Origin: VMCP01 sp964415065
GTDB taxonomy: Bacteria; Bacteroidota; Bacteroidia; NS11-12g; UBA955
Reading direction: 5' to 3'
Assembly (NCBI GenBank): GCA_964415065.1
Contig: CAYPYX010000022.1
Coordinates: 1-30,595 of the forward strand
Length of the DNA: 30,595 nucleotides
Shown here piece after piece: positions 15,527 to 25,000 of the stretch. The number at the start of each line of letters is the position of its first letter. Positions within the stretch are counted from its first letter, which is position 1. The notes under the pieces were generated by a model. It did no database searches, had not been told where the DNA came from, and was given only the letters and a program-made list of their open reading frames with translations. The position numbers and the translations under genes were made by a program.

Positions 15527-16987
15527 ATGGACTTTATTGAAATTAGCATTTATTTGATCACAGCACTATTCGTAGTATGGGTATTTATTAGCTATTTCAG
15601 AAAGTTTCAGTTAGCATCTCAACAGGTTCAACAAAAAGTGGATTCCGCCAAACAATCGGGCAGGTATGAACCTCTATCTCTTTATCCTTACATCGATCCA
15701 CAAAAATGCATTGGCAGCGGAGCATGTGTAAACGCCTGTCCCGAAAAAGATGTTTTAGGAATTATGAACGGTAGAGGAACACTCATCAATACAACAAGTT
15801 GTATTGGGCATGGAGCTTGTTTTTTAGCATGTCCTGTAGATGCCATCAGTTTGCGAATTGGAACAGAGAAACGCGGAGTGGAACTTCCACACGTTAAACC
15901 CGATTACGAAACCAACGTAGACGGTATTTTTATTGCTGGTGAATTGGGTGGAATGGGTTTGATTAAAAATTCCATTGAACAAGGAATTTCAGCCGTGAAT
16001 GCAATAAAATTACGTTGCAAAGATTTGAATCCTTCCGAATCTACATCCCCCGAAAAAAACAATTCGGATAAAATTATATCACATTATAACCAATCCAATA
16101 CATCACTCTCTAAAAACGGCAACTCTAGTATACCTCTCTCTGAAAATAGTATTTCGGATGTCAAATCCCACCCCATTTACGATCTAATTATTGTGGGAGC
16201 CGGTCCTGCGGGAATTGGTGCTGCACTTCGTGCCAAAGAATTGGGTTTAAACTACCTTGTTCTCGAACAAGACAGTTTAGGTGGTGCGGTATTTACTTAT
16301 CCTCGGGGAAAAATTGTTATGACCCATCCGGTAAACCTTCCTTTATACGGATCGGTTAAACTCAATTATACCAGTAAAGAAGAGTTATTGGAACTTTGGA
16401 AAGAAATTAGAAGTACATTCGATTTAAAAATTCAAGAAAATACCAAGGTGAATTCCATTGCGAAGGAGGGAGATCTATTTCAGATTCAACTTCAGAATGG
16501 GGATGCTTTAGTAAGTCAGACCGTACTTTTGGCAATCGGCCGGCGAGGTTCACCTAGAAAGTTGAATATTCCCGGAGAATTATCTACTCGAGTGGCCTAC
16601 CGATTGATTGAGGCGGACGAAATAAACAACGAACGAATTATGGTGGTTGGTGGAGGAGATTCAGCCATTGAGGCAGCGCTCATGTTGAAGGATCATAACA
16701 CGGTATATTTATCCTACAGAAAAAATGCATTTGCGCGTATCAAATCCTTAAACGAAGAAAAAATCCAATCGGCCATTCATAACAAGGAACTTCAAATGTT
16801 GTTCAATTCAGAACTCAAAAGAATTGATGATGCTAAAATCGAAATAGAAATTGAAGGGGAACTAAACTCCATTGAAAACATTGACCGCATTTACATATTT
16901 GCCGGTGGAGAATTGCCAACCGAATTTCTCAAAAATGCTGGAATTGAATTGGAATTAGCAAAAAATAAAATTCTTAAATCCCATTGA
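15527..16987 (+). CDS. Membrane-anchored ferredoxin-FAD/NAD(P) oxidoreductase with atypical Fe-S motifs
   Basis: This is a 486-residue protein. Residues ~4-24 are a membrane anchor. Two ferredoxin-like motifs follow: CIGSGACVNACP (C61, S64, C67, C71) and CIGHGACFLACP (C92, H95, C98, C102). In both, the second cysteine of C-x2-C-x2-C-x3-C-P is replaced, by Ser and by His. Next comes VDGIFIAGELGGMGLIKNSI (131-150), the motif that normally ends thioredoxin-reductase-like flavoproteins. After a linker comes the FAD Rossmann fold (VGAGPAG, 223-229) and an NAD(P) fold (VGGGDSA, 374-380). No redox-active CxxC is present. I infer transfer of electrons between NAD(P)H, FAD, Fe-S clusters and the neighbouring cytochrome b. 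The stop codon overlaps the next start. Confidence 0.85.
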   Translation: MDFIEISIYLITALFVVWVFISYFRKFQLASQQVQQKVDSAKQSGRYEPLSLYPYIDPQKCIGSGACVNACPEKDVLGIMNGRGTLINTTSCIGHGACFLACPVDAISLRIGTEKRGVELPHVKPDYETNVDGIFIAGELGGMGLIKNSIEQGISAVNAIKLRCKDLNPSESTSPEKNNSDKIISHYNQSNTSLSKNGNSSIPLSENSISDVKSHPIYDLIIVGAGPAGIGAALRAKELGLNYLVLEQDSLGGAVFTYPRGKIVMTHPVNLPLYGSVKLNYTSKEELLELWKEIRSTFDLKIQENTKVNSIAKEGDLFQIQLQNGDALVSQTVLLAIGRRGSPRKLNIPGELSTRVAYRLIEADEINNERIMVVGGGDSAIEAALMLKDHNTVYLSYRKNAFARIKSLNEEKIQSAIHNKELQMLFNSELKRIDDAKIEIEIEGELNSIENIDRIYIFAGGELPTEFLKNAGIELELAKNKILKSH

Positions 16988-18600
16988 GATACTTCACCTA
17001 CATAGCGCTATTGTTTTTTGTGTTTTCTGCAAGCCAGGGACAGTTTTCGCCTGGTGATTTGTCCGAACCGCACAAACAACTGGAGGGCATTAAAAATTGC
17101 ACTCAATGTCACAGTGTGGGTTCCAAAATTCAAGAAAACAAGTGTTTAAGTTGTCATAAAGAACTGAATAAACAGATTCAAAGTAAGAAAGGATTCCATG
17201 TTAGTTCACAGGTCAAAGGAAAATCCTGCATCAGCTGTCACTCCGAACATCATGGTCGGAAATTTGATGCTATACACATGGATGAGAAAAAATTCGACCA
17301 CAAATTAACAGGATTCACTTTGGAGGAGGCACATGCTAAAGTATCTTGTAGAGAATGTCATACAGCTAAGAATATTAGCAACGCTAGTTTGAAGAAAAAT
17401 AAGAAAACGTATTTGGGGTTATCCACTCAGTGCTTATCGTGCCACGAAGATTACCACCAAAAAACGTTGAGTTCAAGCTGTTTGGAATGTCATTCCATGA
17501 AGACCTTTAAAACGGCTCCCAAATTCAATCACAATACGCAGTCCAAATTTGCATTAAAAGGCGCACACGTTAAAGTTTCCTGTGTAGATTGCCATAAAAT
17601 CACCACGAAAAACGACAAGAAGTTTCAGATGTTTAAAGGCATGCCTTTTTCTAAATGTGTAGACTGTCATAAAGATCCGCATGAAAATAAATTTGGGAAT
17701 AATTGTACTAAATGCCATAATGAGAATAGTTGGAAGAGCATAAAATCTCAAGATAAATTTGACCACAATCAAACCGGATATCCGCTAGAAGGAAAACATG
17801 TCGGAGTGGATTGCAAAAAATGTCATACCGAGGGCTATTCAAAGAATTTGGCTTACGGAAAGTGTTATGATTGCCACAAGGATTATCACGAGGGTGAATT
17901 TAAATTATCTAATGGACAAATTAAAGATTGTAAAGAATGTCACGAATTAAGTCAGAACTTCACATTCAGTAATTACGATTTGACACAACATCAGCAATCC
18001 ACATACCCGTTGACGGGATCCCACGAAGCTACATCATGTATAAGCTGTCATAAACCCAATGCTGATAAACGCTGGCAGTTTAAATTTACGGACAAAACGT
18101 GTGTATCTTGTCATAAAAATATTCATGAGGATTATTTAGACGGCCGGTTTTACCCGAAAAATAGCTGTGAAAAGTGCCACAACACCAATCTCTGGACGGA
18201 AGTTACTTTTGATCATAAAACAACGGAATTTGAATTAGAGGGTCAACACAATGAAGTTTCATGTAGAGAATGTCACTTCGAGAAAACCAAAGATGTCAAA
18301 GGGAATTGGGTTCAAAAATTCAAACTACCCAATTTGGAATGTACTCAATGCCACGACGATGTTCATGAAACTCAATTTATCAAAGAAGGTCGAAACGATT
18401 GCAAACGTTGTCATAGTATTGAAAAAAACTGGCCTATCCCCCACTTCGATCATCAAAAATCCGAATTCCCTTTGGAAGGCAAGCATAAAGAGGTAAATTG
18501 CAATGAATGTCATAAACCCATTGAAAAACGCCTTCCCGACCGAATTATCCTCTATAAAATAAAACCTTTCGAATGTATAAACTGTCACGGCTCCAAATAA
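16984..18600 (+). CDS. Periplasmic multihaem c-type cytochrome with 20 CxxCH sites
   Basis: This 538-residue protein has a signal peptide (about 1-20) directly after a TTG start at 16984 that overlaps the preceding stop by four bases; no later start keeps the signal. I count 20 CxxCH motifs. They fall into modules of three: FDH..T.F.LEG.H..V.C..CH, then C..CHKD.H....F, then C..CH....W. Extra histidines (KDPHENKF, EDYHQKT, DDVHETQF) are likely sixth ligands, giving bis-His haems. The protein holds six full modules and the first two haems of a seventh. It is probably a periplasmic electron wire. The last haem motif (CINCH) is encoded where the next gene starts. Confidence 0.92.
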   Translation: MRYFTYIALLFFVFSASQGQFSPGDLSEPHKQLEGIKNCTQCHSVGSKIQENKCLSCHKELNKQIQSKKGFHVSSQVKGKSCISCHSEHHGRKFDAIHMDEKKFDHKLTGFTLEEAHAKVSCRECHTAKNISNASLKKNKKTYLGLSTQCLSCHEDYHQKTLSSSCLECHSMKTFKTAPKFNHNTQSKFALKGAHVKVSCVDCHKITTKNDKKFQMFKGMPFSKCVDCHKDPHENKFGNNCTKCHNENSWKSIKSQDKFDHNQTGYPLEGKHVGVDCKKCHTEGYSKNLAYGKCYDCHKDYHEGEFKLSNGQIKDCKECHELSQNFTFSNYDLTQHQQSTYPLTGSHEATSCISCHKPNADKRWQFKFTDKTCVSCHKNIHEDYLDGRFYPKNSCEKCHNTNLWTEVTFDHKTTEFELEGQHNEVSCRECHFEKTKDVKGNWVQKFKLPNLECTQCHDDVHETQFIKEGRNDCKRCHSIEKNWPIPHFDHQKSEFPLEGKHKEVNCNECHKPIEKRLPDRIILYKIKPFECINCHGSK

Positions 18601-19610
18601 TATTATTTTTCTTTTCGTTTGTGGTATCTGGCCTGATGGGTCAATCGAATCCGCATGGAATGGATTTAAAAATAGACTGTAAGCAATGCCATACATCGGG
18701 AAGCTGGAAAATGGCAACCATGGATGTGAAATTTGATCACTTCAAGGAAACAGGATTTGAATTGGAAGGTCAACACAACAAATTGGAATGCAAACGTTGC
18801 CATCAAGATTTAAGCTTCAAAGGCCTTGGAAATCAGTGCGTTGATTGTCATACAGACGTACATCAAATGAGTGTAGGAAATGATTGCAAACGTTGTCATA
18901 CTTCTGAAAATTGGTTTGTTCAGAATATAGCAGACATCCATTCAGAAAACGGTTTTTTATTGGAAGGTGCTCACGTAACGGTATCGTGTATCGATTGCCA
19001 TAAAAATAACAATTCCCAAATTTGGAACCGTTTGATCAGTCAGTGCATTAGTTGCCATCAAACGGATTACAAAAACACGCAAAATCCCAATCATCAATTA
19101 GCGGGATATGGCACGGATTGTATAGAATGCCACTCACCGCAATCTCCTGTTTGGAAATCCGAGTTCTTTCATTATTTCTTTCCACTTACCCAAGGACATA
19201 ATGGTTTAACCTGTGTTCAATGTCATCAAAACAAACCTTTTCAACAAGCCAGTTCGGAATGCATTAGCTGTCACCAAAATGATTATAATAATGCATCTAA
19301 CCCCAATCACAAACAATCTGGGTTTCCTACCGACTGCGCAAAATGTCACACCACGCAAGTCGGATGGGCACCTGCCAAATACGATGATCACGATGCCGAT
19401 TTTTTCCCAATTTATTCAGGGAATCACAAAGGTGCTTGGACGAAATGTACAGATTGCCATACCAATTCAAACAACTTTGCATCATTCAGTTGCATTGATT
19501 GTCACGAACATAATAATCAGGCCGATTTAGCGGATGAACACAACGATGTTCGCGGATATTCCTTCCAAAGTAAAGCATGTTTTGAATGTCATCCAAAAGG
19601 AAGTGAATAA
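18573..19610 (+). CDS. Periplasmic multihaem c-type cytochrome with 13 CxxCH sites
   Basis: This 345-residue protein starts at the ATG at 18573, 28 bases before the previous gene ends and in another frame. A signal peptide (about 1-24, SFVVSGLMGQ) leads straight into NPHGMDLKIDCKQCH, the missing third haem of the module truncated in the upstream protein. Four more three-haem modules follow, giving 13 CxxCH in all. Later modules lose the KDPH histidine and show QTDYKNTQNPNH- and QNDYNNASNPNH-type spacers and FFPLTQGHNG or FFPIYSGNHKG entries, so the distal end has diverged. It probably works as the continuation of the 20-haem protein, possibly contacting the outer-membrane barrel. The next gene starts after 7 bases. 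Confidence 0.92.
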   Translation: MYKLSRLQIILFFFSFVVSGLMGQSNPHGMDLKIDCKQCHTSGSWKMATMDVKFDHFKETGFELEGQHNKLECKRCHQDLSFKGLGNQCVDCHTDVHQMSVGNDCKRCHTSENWFVQNIADIHSENGFLLEGAHVTVSCIDCHKNNNSQIWNRLISQCISCHQTDYKNTQNPNHQLAGYGTDCIECHSPQSPVWKSEFFHYFFPLTQGHNGLTCVQCHQNKPFQQASSECISCHQNDYNNASNPNHKQSGFPTDCAKCHTTQVGWAPAKYDDHDADFFPIYSGNHKGAWTKCTDCHTNSNNFASFSCIDCHEHNNQADLADEHNDVRGYSFQSKACFECHPKGSE

Positions 19611-19617
19611 CCAAATT

Positions 19618-21255
19618 ATGAATAGATCGATTTTTTTGCAAAAGTGGTTATTTTTCAGTATATTAATGATTTATACACTGAATTCTACTTTAGCACAAAG
19701 TATATCTTCTACGAGCGTTTCACAAACGGGAGTAGTTTCATACGTTTCTAAGGAAAGTGTTTACGTTCGTTTTAATTCCACTTCGGAAATTAGATTAGGT
19801 GACACCTTATTTCAATTTGGATCCAGAAAACCAGTTTTGATCGTTTCAAAAAAATCATCCATTTCCACCATTAATACACGAATTGGATCCACTAATTTAT
19901 TAATTGGGGACAGTATTTTGTTCTTTGCGAAAATTCAAACTCTTAAAACCATCCCCAAAAAAGAAGAAAATTTGATTCTTCGCGACGGTAAAAATCAAAT
20001 CATTCGATCTGCCGATTCCGTAGTTCGCAAAAGCATCCCCCAAGAAACAACAACAAAAAGCTGGTTGTGGCATGGAAATAACAGCATCACATCACGATAC
20101 AATCAGACATTAGGCTCTGAAGCTAACAGAGGGATGAACCAGCAATACGGTCGGTTTCACGTGCGCGGCGCGAAAAATGATTCGCTAAATAGTTTGGCAG
20201 TGCATTTGAGTGGTAACTACCAACAATTCAGTTCGAGTTTCCGAAGTTCAGAAGCACCTAAAGCAGGACGACTTTATTTGAATCAGGCTGAAATACAATG
20301 GAGGCCGAATTCCGCACTTGAGTTTCGCCTGGGAAGAGGATTTCAAAACGGGTTAAGCAGCATGGGGGCATTGGATGCTGCTCGAGTCTCCTATAAAAAA
20401 TATCAATTACAGTTAGAGGCTGTGGGTGGTTTTGCTCCTAATTTCAGGACTCATCAATTTTCAACTGAAAACTTGGCATACGGTCTTTCATTAAAAACCG
20501 AACAGTATAAAAAAACTATTAAATGGGATGCGAGTTTGGGTTGGATAGATCAGTATTCGCAAGGTCAAATTGATCGAAGGTTGATGCTGTTGCAAGGAAG
20601 CATATTCAATAAAAAGTCCTATGCTTATTTCTTAATTGAAAACGATTTCACTCAAGGAATAAATGAGTCTAGAGTTCAAAGTACTTATGTTTCGATGCAA
20701 CATCGTTGGAATTCTAAATGGAATTCATTTTTCTCGTACGATACACGGACACCGTGGATTTATTGGCGAAGTTATGATCAATTAACCATTGATGATTTAA
20801 TGGAGCGTGAAGCACAAAGAGGATTCCGGGTGCGATTAAATTATAAGTCGTCCAAAAATATCAATTGGGGATTTCAATCCACCGTAAGAACCACGAATTT
20901 CAAAAAAGATATGATGCTTTTGGGTGTGAATGTTACAAGAAGTAATTTGTTTTGGAGGGGAAGTTCATTAAGCTATCGGTTGAATTTGGCAGATTATAAT
21001 AGTCTGTGGCAAAATGCGCAACAAATAATTCGCTGGAGCATGTATAAACAGAACCAACAGTTCTCTATGTACTACCGAAGTAATTTATATTCTCGCAGAA
21101 TAGAGTTGGGCAGCATATTCAATCAAAATTCCGCAGGACTTCAATATTCTTTTCCTTTGAAAAAAGGGTATGAATTGGATGCCTTTTTTGAGTATAATTT
21201 TCAACAACAACAACAGCACCTATTTTGTTATTTAACTTTGAACAAACGATTTTAA
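19618..21255 (+). CDS. Outer-membrane beta-barrel partner of the multihaem cytochromes
   Basis: I place the start at the ATG at 19618 (545 residues). An in-frame start at 19534 lies inside the cytochrome gene and would bury the signal peptide, which runs to about residue 27 (NSTLAQ). Residues ~30-115 form a small beta domain. From about residue 150 to the end there are alternating amphipathic strands rich in aromatic residues, ending LFCYLTLNKRF with a terminal Phe, the usual sign of a Bam-inserted barrel. The barrel part (~390 residues) is shorter than MtrB-type barrels and I see no CxxC at its N-terminus. From its place after the cytochromes I infer a porin-cytochrome conduit, but no family assignment is certain. 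Confidence 0.75.
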   Translation: MNRSIFLQKWLFFSILMIYTLNSTLAQSISSTSVSQTGVVSYVSKESVYVRFNSTSEIRLGDTLFQFGSRKPVLIVSKKSSISTINTRIGSTNLLIGDSILFFAKIQTLKTIPKKEENLILRDGKNQIIRSADSVVRKSIPQETTTKSWLWHGNNSITSRYNQTLGSEANRGMNQQYGRFHVRGAKNDSLNSLAVHLSGNYQQFSSSFRSSEAPKAGRLYLNQAEIQWRPNSALEFRLGRGFQNGLSSMGALDAARVSYKKYQLQLEAVGGFAPNFRTHQFSTENLAYGLSLKTEQYKKTIKWDASLGWIDQYSQGQIDRRLMLLQGSIFNKKSYAYFLIENDFTQGINESRVQSTYVSMQHRWNSKWNSFFSYDTRTPWIYWRSYDQLTIDDLMEREAQRGFRVRLNYKSSKNINWGFQSTVRTTNFKKDMMLLGVNVTRSNLFWRGSSLSYRLNLADYNSLWQNAQQIIRWSMYKQNQQFSMYYRSNLYSRRIELGSIFNQNSAGLQYSFPLKKGYELDAFFEYNFQQQQQHLFCYLTLNKRF

Positions 21256-21256
21256 A

Positions 21257-22018
21257 ATGAAGTTATTATCTGTATTACAAATTGCTGCCCTTGGGGCTTT
21301 AGGATGCACCAACTCGAACGAGTTAAAACCCATTGATTCTGAAAAAAATGGATTGAAAACAGGAATTTTTGGTGGAAGTAATTCAGAAAACAATTCAGGA
21401 GCATCTGGAGCGGCAGGTGAAATTCATTCTCATCATGACGTAACGGTGCTTGAGCACATCCCTGGACAGAGATATTCTTACATGAAGGTGAAAGAAAATG
21501 AGGATGAATATTGGATTGCAACCATGAAGGGTGATTTTAAAGAGAATGAATCTTATCATTACCATGAAGGAATAGAAAAAACGGATTATAGCAGTACCGA
21601 GCTCTCGCGCACATTCGATCGAATCGTATTAGTATCAGAACTACTTTCAACGGATGCACATGAAGGTCAAAACAATGCCTCTATGCAACCCAATGAAATC
21701 AAAATCGATAAAACAGAAAAAATTACCATCCCCAAAAGTTCCACGCCTATTAAAGATATTATTTCACAACCCGCTCGATTCAAGAATAAAACGATCGAAA
21801 TTACTGGTAGAGTAACCAAAGTTAACCCAGGAATTATGGACCGGAACTGGATTCATATTTACGATGGCACCAATGGTAACTTCGATTTTGTATGTACTTC
21901 AAAACAAGATATTCCTGTTGGACACCTCATTACTTTAAAGGGCACTGTGGTTTTGAACAAAGATTTTGGCGCTGGATATACCTATGAAATCTTGATGGAA
22001 AATGCACAAGTAAAATGA
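21257..22018 (+). CDS. NrfJ-like lipoprotein with OB-fold domain
   Basis: This is a 253-residue lipoprotein (LGALGC, Cys17). The central part (about 55-130) starts GEIHSHHDVTVLEHIPGQRYSYMKV and contains YHYHEG. It resembles the domain in NrfJ-type proteins of cytochrome c nitrite-reductase clusters. The C-terminal part (about 165-253) is an OB-fold of the same family: ITGRVTKVNPGIMDRNWIHIYDG, then GHLITLKGTVV and DFGAGYTYEILME. The several histidines could bind haem or metal. Its place between the barrel and the CcsBA gene suggests help in cytochrome assembly or docking; this is inference. It starts 1 base after the barrel gene and its stop overlaps the next ATG (ATGATGA). Confidence 0.8.
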   Translation: MKLLSVLQIAALGALGCTNSNELKPIDSEKNGLKTGIFGGSNSENNSGASGAAGEIHSHHDVTVLEHIPGQRYSYMKVKENEDEYWIATMKGDFKENESYHYHEGIEKTDYSSTELSRTFDRIVLVSELLSTDAHEGQNNASMQPNEIKIDKTEKITIPKSSTPIKDIISQPARFKNKTIEITGRVTKVNPGIMDRNWIHIYDGTNGNFDFVCTSKQDIPVGHLITLKGTVVLNKDFGAGYTYEILMENAQVK

Positions 22019-25000
22019 TGAATTTACTAAAAAAAGGGGTTCTCAGAATCATTAATGAGAGAACTGGTTTGCTCTATGTTTTGCTATTTACCATCGCAAT
22101 TGCTGTAGCGACTTTTATTGAAAACGATTACGGAACCGAAACCGCGCAAAAACTAATTTACACCACTACATGGTTTGAATTACTCATTGCCCTTATTGGT
22201 TTGAGCGTAGCCTACTCTATGTTCAAATATCAGTTGTGGAAACGCAAACAATATGCTGTACTTATTTTCCATTATGCCATTTTAATTATCATTCTTGGCT
22301 CGGCAATTACCCGATTTTGGGGATTTGAGGGAATGATGAATATTCGAGAAGGGCAAACTCAGAACCAATTTGTTAGCTCTGAATCCTATGTTTCGTTGTT
22401 TTTCACGGACAAAAACAATCAAAATTATGAGATGAAACACCGAGTTTTATTCTCATCATTGGGTAAAAATCAGTTCCGAGAAATTTATCAAATTAACGAT
22501 CAAAAAGTTCAAGTAACTCTCAAAGAATTCATTCCCAACTGTAAAGAAGATGTTGTTCAAGATCCGAACGGCAAACTTGCAGTGAAAATTGTGGTTCCCG
22601 GTAAAGGTGGTAGAATCGAAGAATTCTTGGAACAAGGAGATGAGAAAAATATTGGTGGTGTCAATTTTAGTTTTAAGGATGAATTTGCGCCCGGAAAAAT
22701 TCAGATTGCTTGGCAAAATAATCAACTTTTCATTCGAACCAACGAAAACATGTCGGCATTGGAAATGGCAACACAAAATCAAGTATCGTTTCCATCTGAC
22801 ACAGGTCTAGTTCCATTGATGCTCCGATCTTTATACCAACTCAATGGCATTCAATTTGTTATTCCAGAGTTCCAAAACGGAGTTAAAACGGTATTGATTT
22901 CTGAGTCACCCAAACTCAAATCTGAAAGTGTAAATGCTGTCAAACTCTTAGTTGAATATAAAAATCAATCGCAAGAAATTTTGGTTAGAGGCTCAAAAGG
23001 TCTAATTGGTCAGCCTGTAGAAGCTCATTTCGATGACTTAAACATTCAATTTCAATATGGAGCTATTTTAAAATCGCTTCCTTTTTCAATTCAACTCGAC
23101 AAATTTGAATTGGAACGCTACCCAGGAACCAATAGTCCCGCTTCATTTTCCAGTTTTGTGCAAGTTGAAGATCCCCAAAACGGAGATTCGTATGACTACC
23201 ATATTTATATGAATCACATTCTGGATCATGGTGGATATCGATTCTTTCAATCTTCATACGACCAAGATGAAAAAGGCACATATTTAAGTGTAAACCATGA
23301 TTTTTGGGGAACTTGGGTTAGTTATTTGGGATATTTTTTACTCACGTTGGGGATGATCTGGACGCTTGTAGACAAAAAAACTCGATTCGCCATGTTGCGT
23401 AAAACAGCAAATAAAATGGGAATAGTAATCCTGTTTGCTTTGATTCCCGGTTGGACTTTGGCGCAAAACCGAATCGAACCCAAAATAACAGTGCCATCAG
23501 AGGTTCATGCCAAAAAAGTTTGTGAAATTTTAGTTCAGGATGTTCAGGGTAGAATGAAACCCATGCATACTTTTAGTCGTGAAATCATGCGAAAAGTTCA
23601 TGGTTCTGAAACTTTAAAAAACATTTCGGATAATTCTTACTCAGCTGATCAAATTATTTTAGGAATTTGGGGAGCGAATGAGGAATGGTATCAAGTTCCA
23701 TTCATAAAAGTTGGTTCCGATGATTCATTAAGAAAACTATTAAATGCAAACCAAGTGGAACATCTTTCGTTTCGCGATTTTTTTGATAACGAGGGAAATT
23801 ATCTTTTACAATCTCAGATAGAAATAACTTCCCGGAAAGCAGATAAAGAAAAAGGCACATTCGACAAAGCTCTCGTTGCTCTAGATGAACGAGTTAGCAT
23901 TATGAATATGCTTTTTTCTGGTACATTATTTAAGTGGATTCCTTTAGAGAATGATTCTAATCGCACTTGGGGTTCCGCACACGAACACAATCACGACCAC
24001 AATCAAGTTGATAGTCGTAATTCCGAAGTTTCTGCACGATTTTTTGACTCCTATAAACAGGCACTCCACGACGGAATTGAACACAACGATTATAAAGCTG
24101 CTAACGATTTGATTGATGACTTAAACCAATATCAAATCATGGCCGCTGCGGATTACATTCCCAGTAAAAACCAAAGAAACATTGAAATCATATTGAATAA
24201 ATCCAGCATTTTTATACGTTTAGCTGTGATTAATACTTCCATTGGAATCCTATTCTTGATTGCCTTGTTTTTAAGTATTTTTAGACAAAACAAGTTGATT
24301 ATCAAACTACATAAAATCCTATTGATTTCGGCTTTGATTTCTTTTGGATTGCATACCTTAGGTCTAGCTGCAAGATGGTATGTATCTGAGCGAGCACCAT
24401 GGAGCAATGGCTATGAATCCATGATTTATATTGCGTGGACAGCTGGACTGGCAGGATTAATTTTCAATCGAAAGTCACTAGGTGGAATGGCATCAACGTT
24501 TGTACTTTCTGGAATCATGTTATTCATTGCTCACTTAAGTTTCCTAAATCCCGAAATTACACCGTTGGTTCCAGTATTAAAATCCTATTGGTTAACTATT
24601 CACGTTTCAATGGAAGCTGGTTCCTATGGTTTTTTACTGTTGGGGGGAATTATTGGGTTGTTAAATCTACTGTTGTATGTTACGGTAACATTTAATCAGA
24701 AACACAATTCCACGATTGCATTGCAAATTGAGCACCTAACGAAGTTAAGTGAAATGACAATCACAGGAGGATTAATTATGTTGGCCATTGGAACTTACTT
24801 GGGCGGAGTTTGGGCAAATGAGTCTTGGGGAAGATATTGGGGATGGGACGCTAAAGAAACTTGGGCATTGGTTTCCATTATGGTGTATGCCTTGATTTTA
24901 CACATGCGATTTATTCCGAAACTTCGGGGGAATTTTGCTTTTAACGTGGCTTCCATTTTTGGATTTGCATCGGTAATAATGACCTATTTTGGTGTGAATT

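Noticed and set aside
19534..19617. Upstream extension of the outer-membrane barrel gene
   Set aside because: It overlaps the cytochrome gene and puts 28 residues before a good signal peptide. The ATG at 19618 is preferred.
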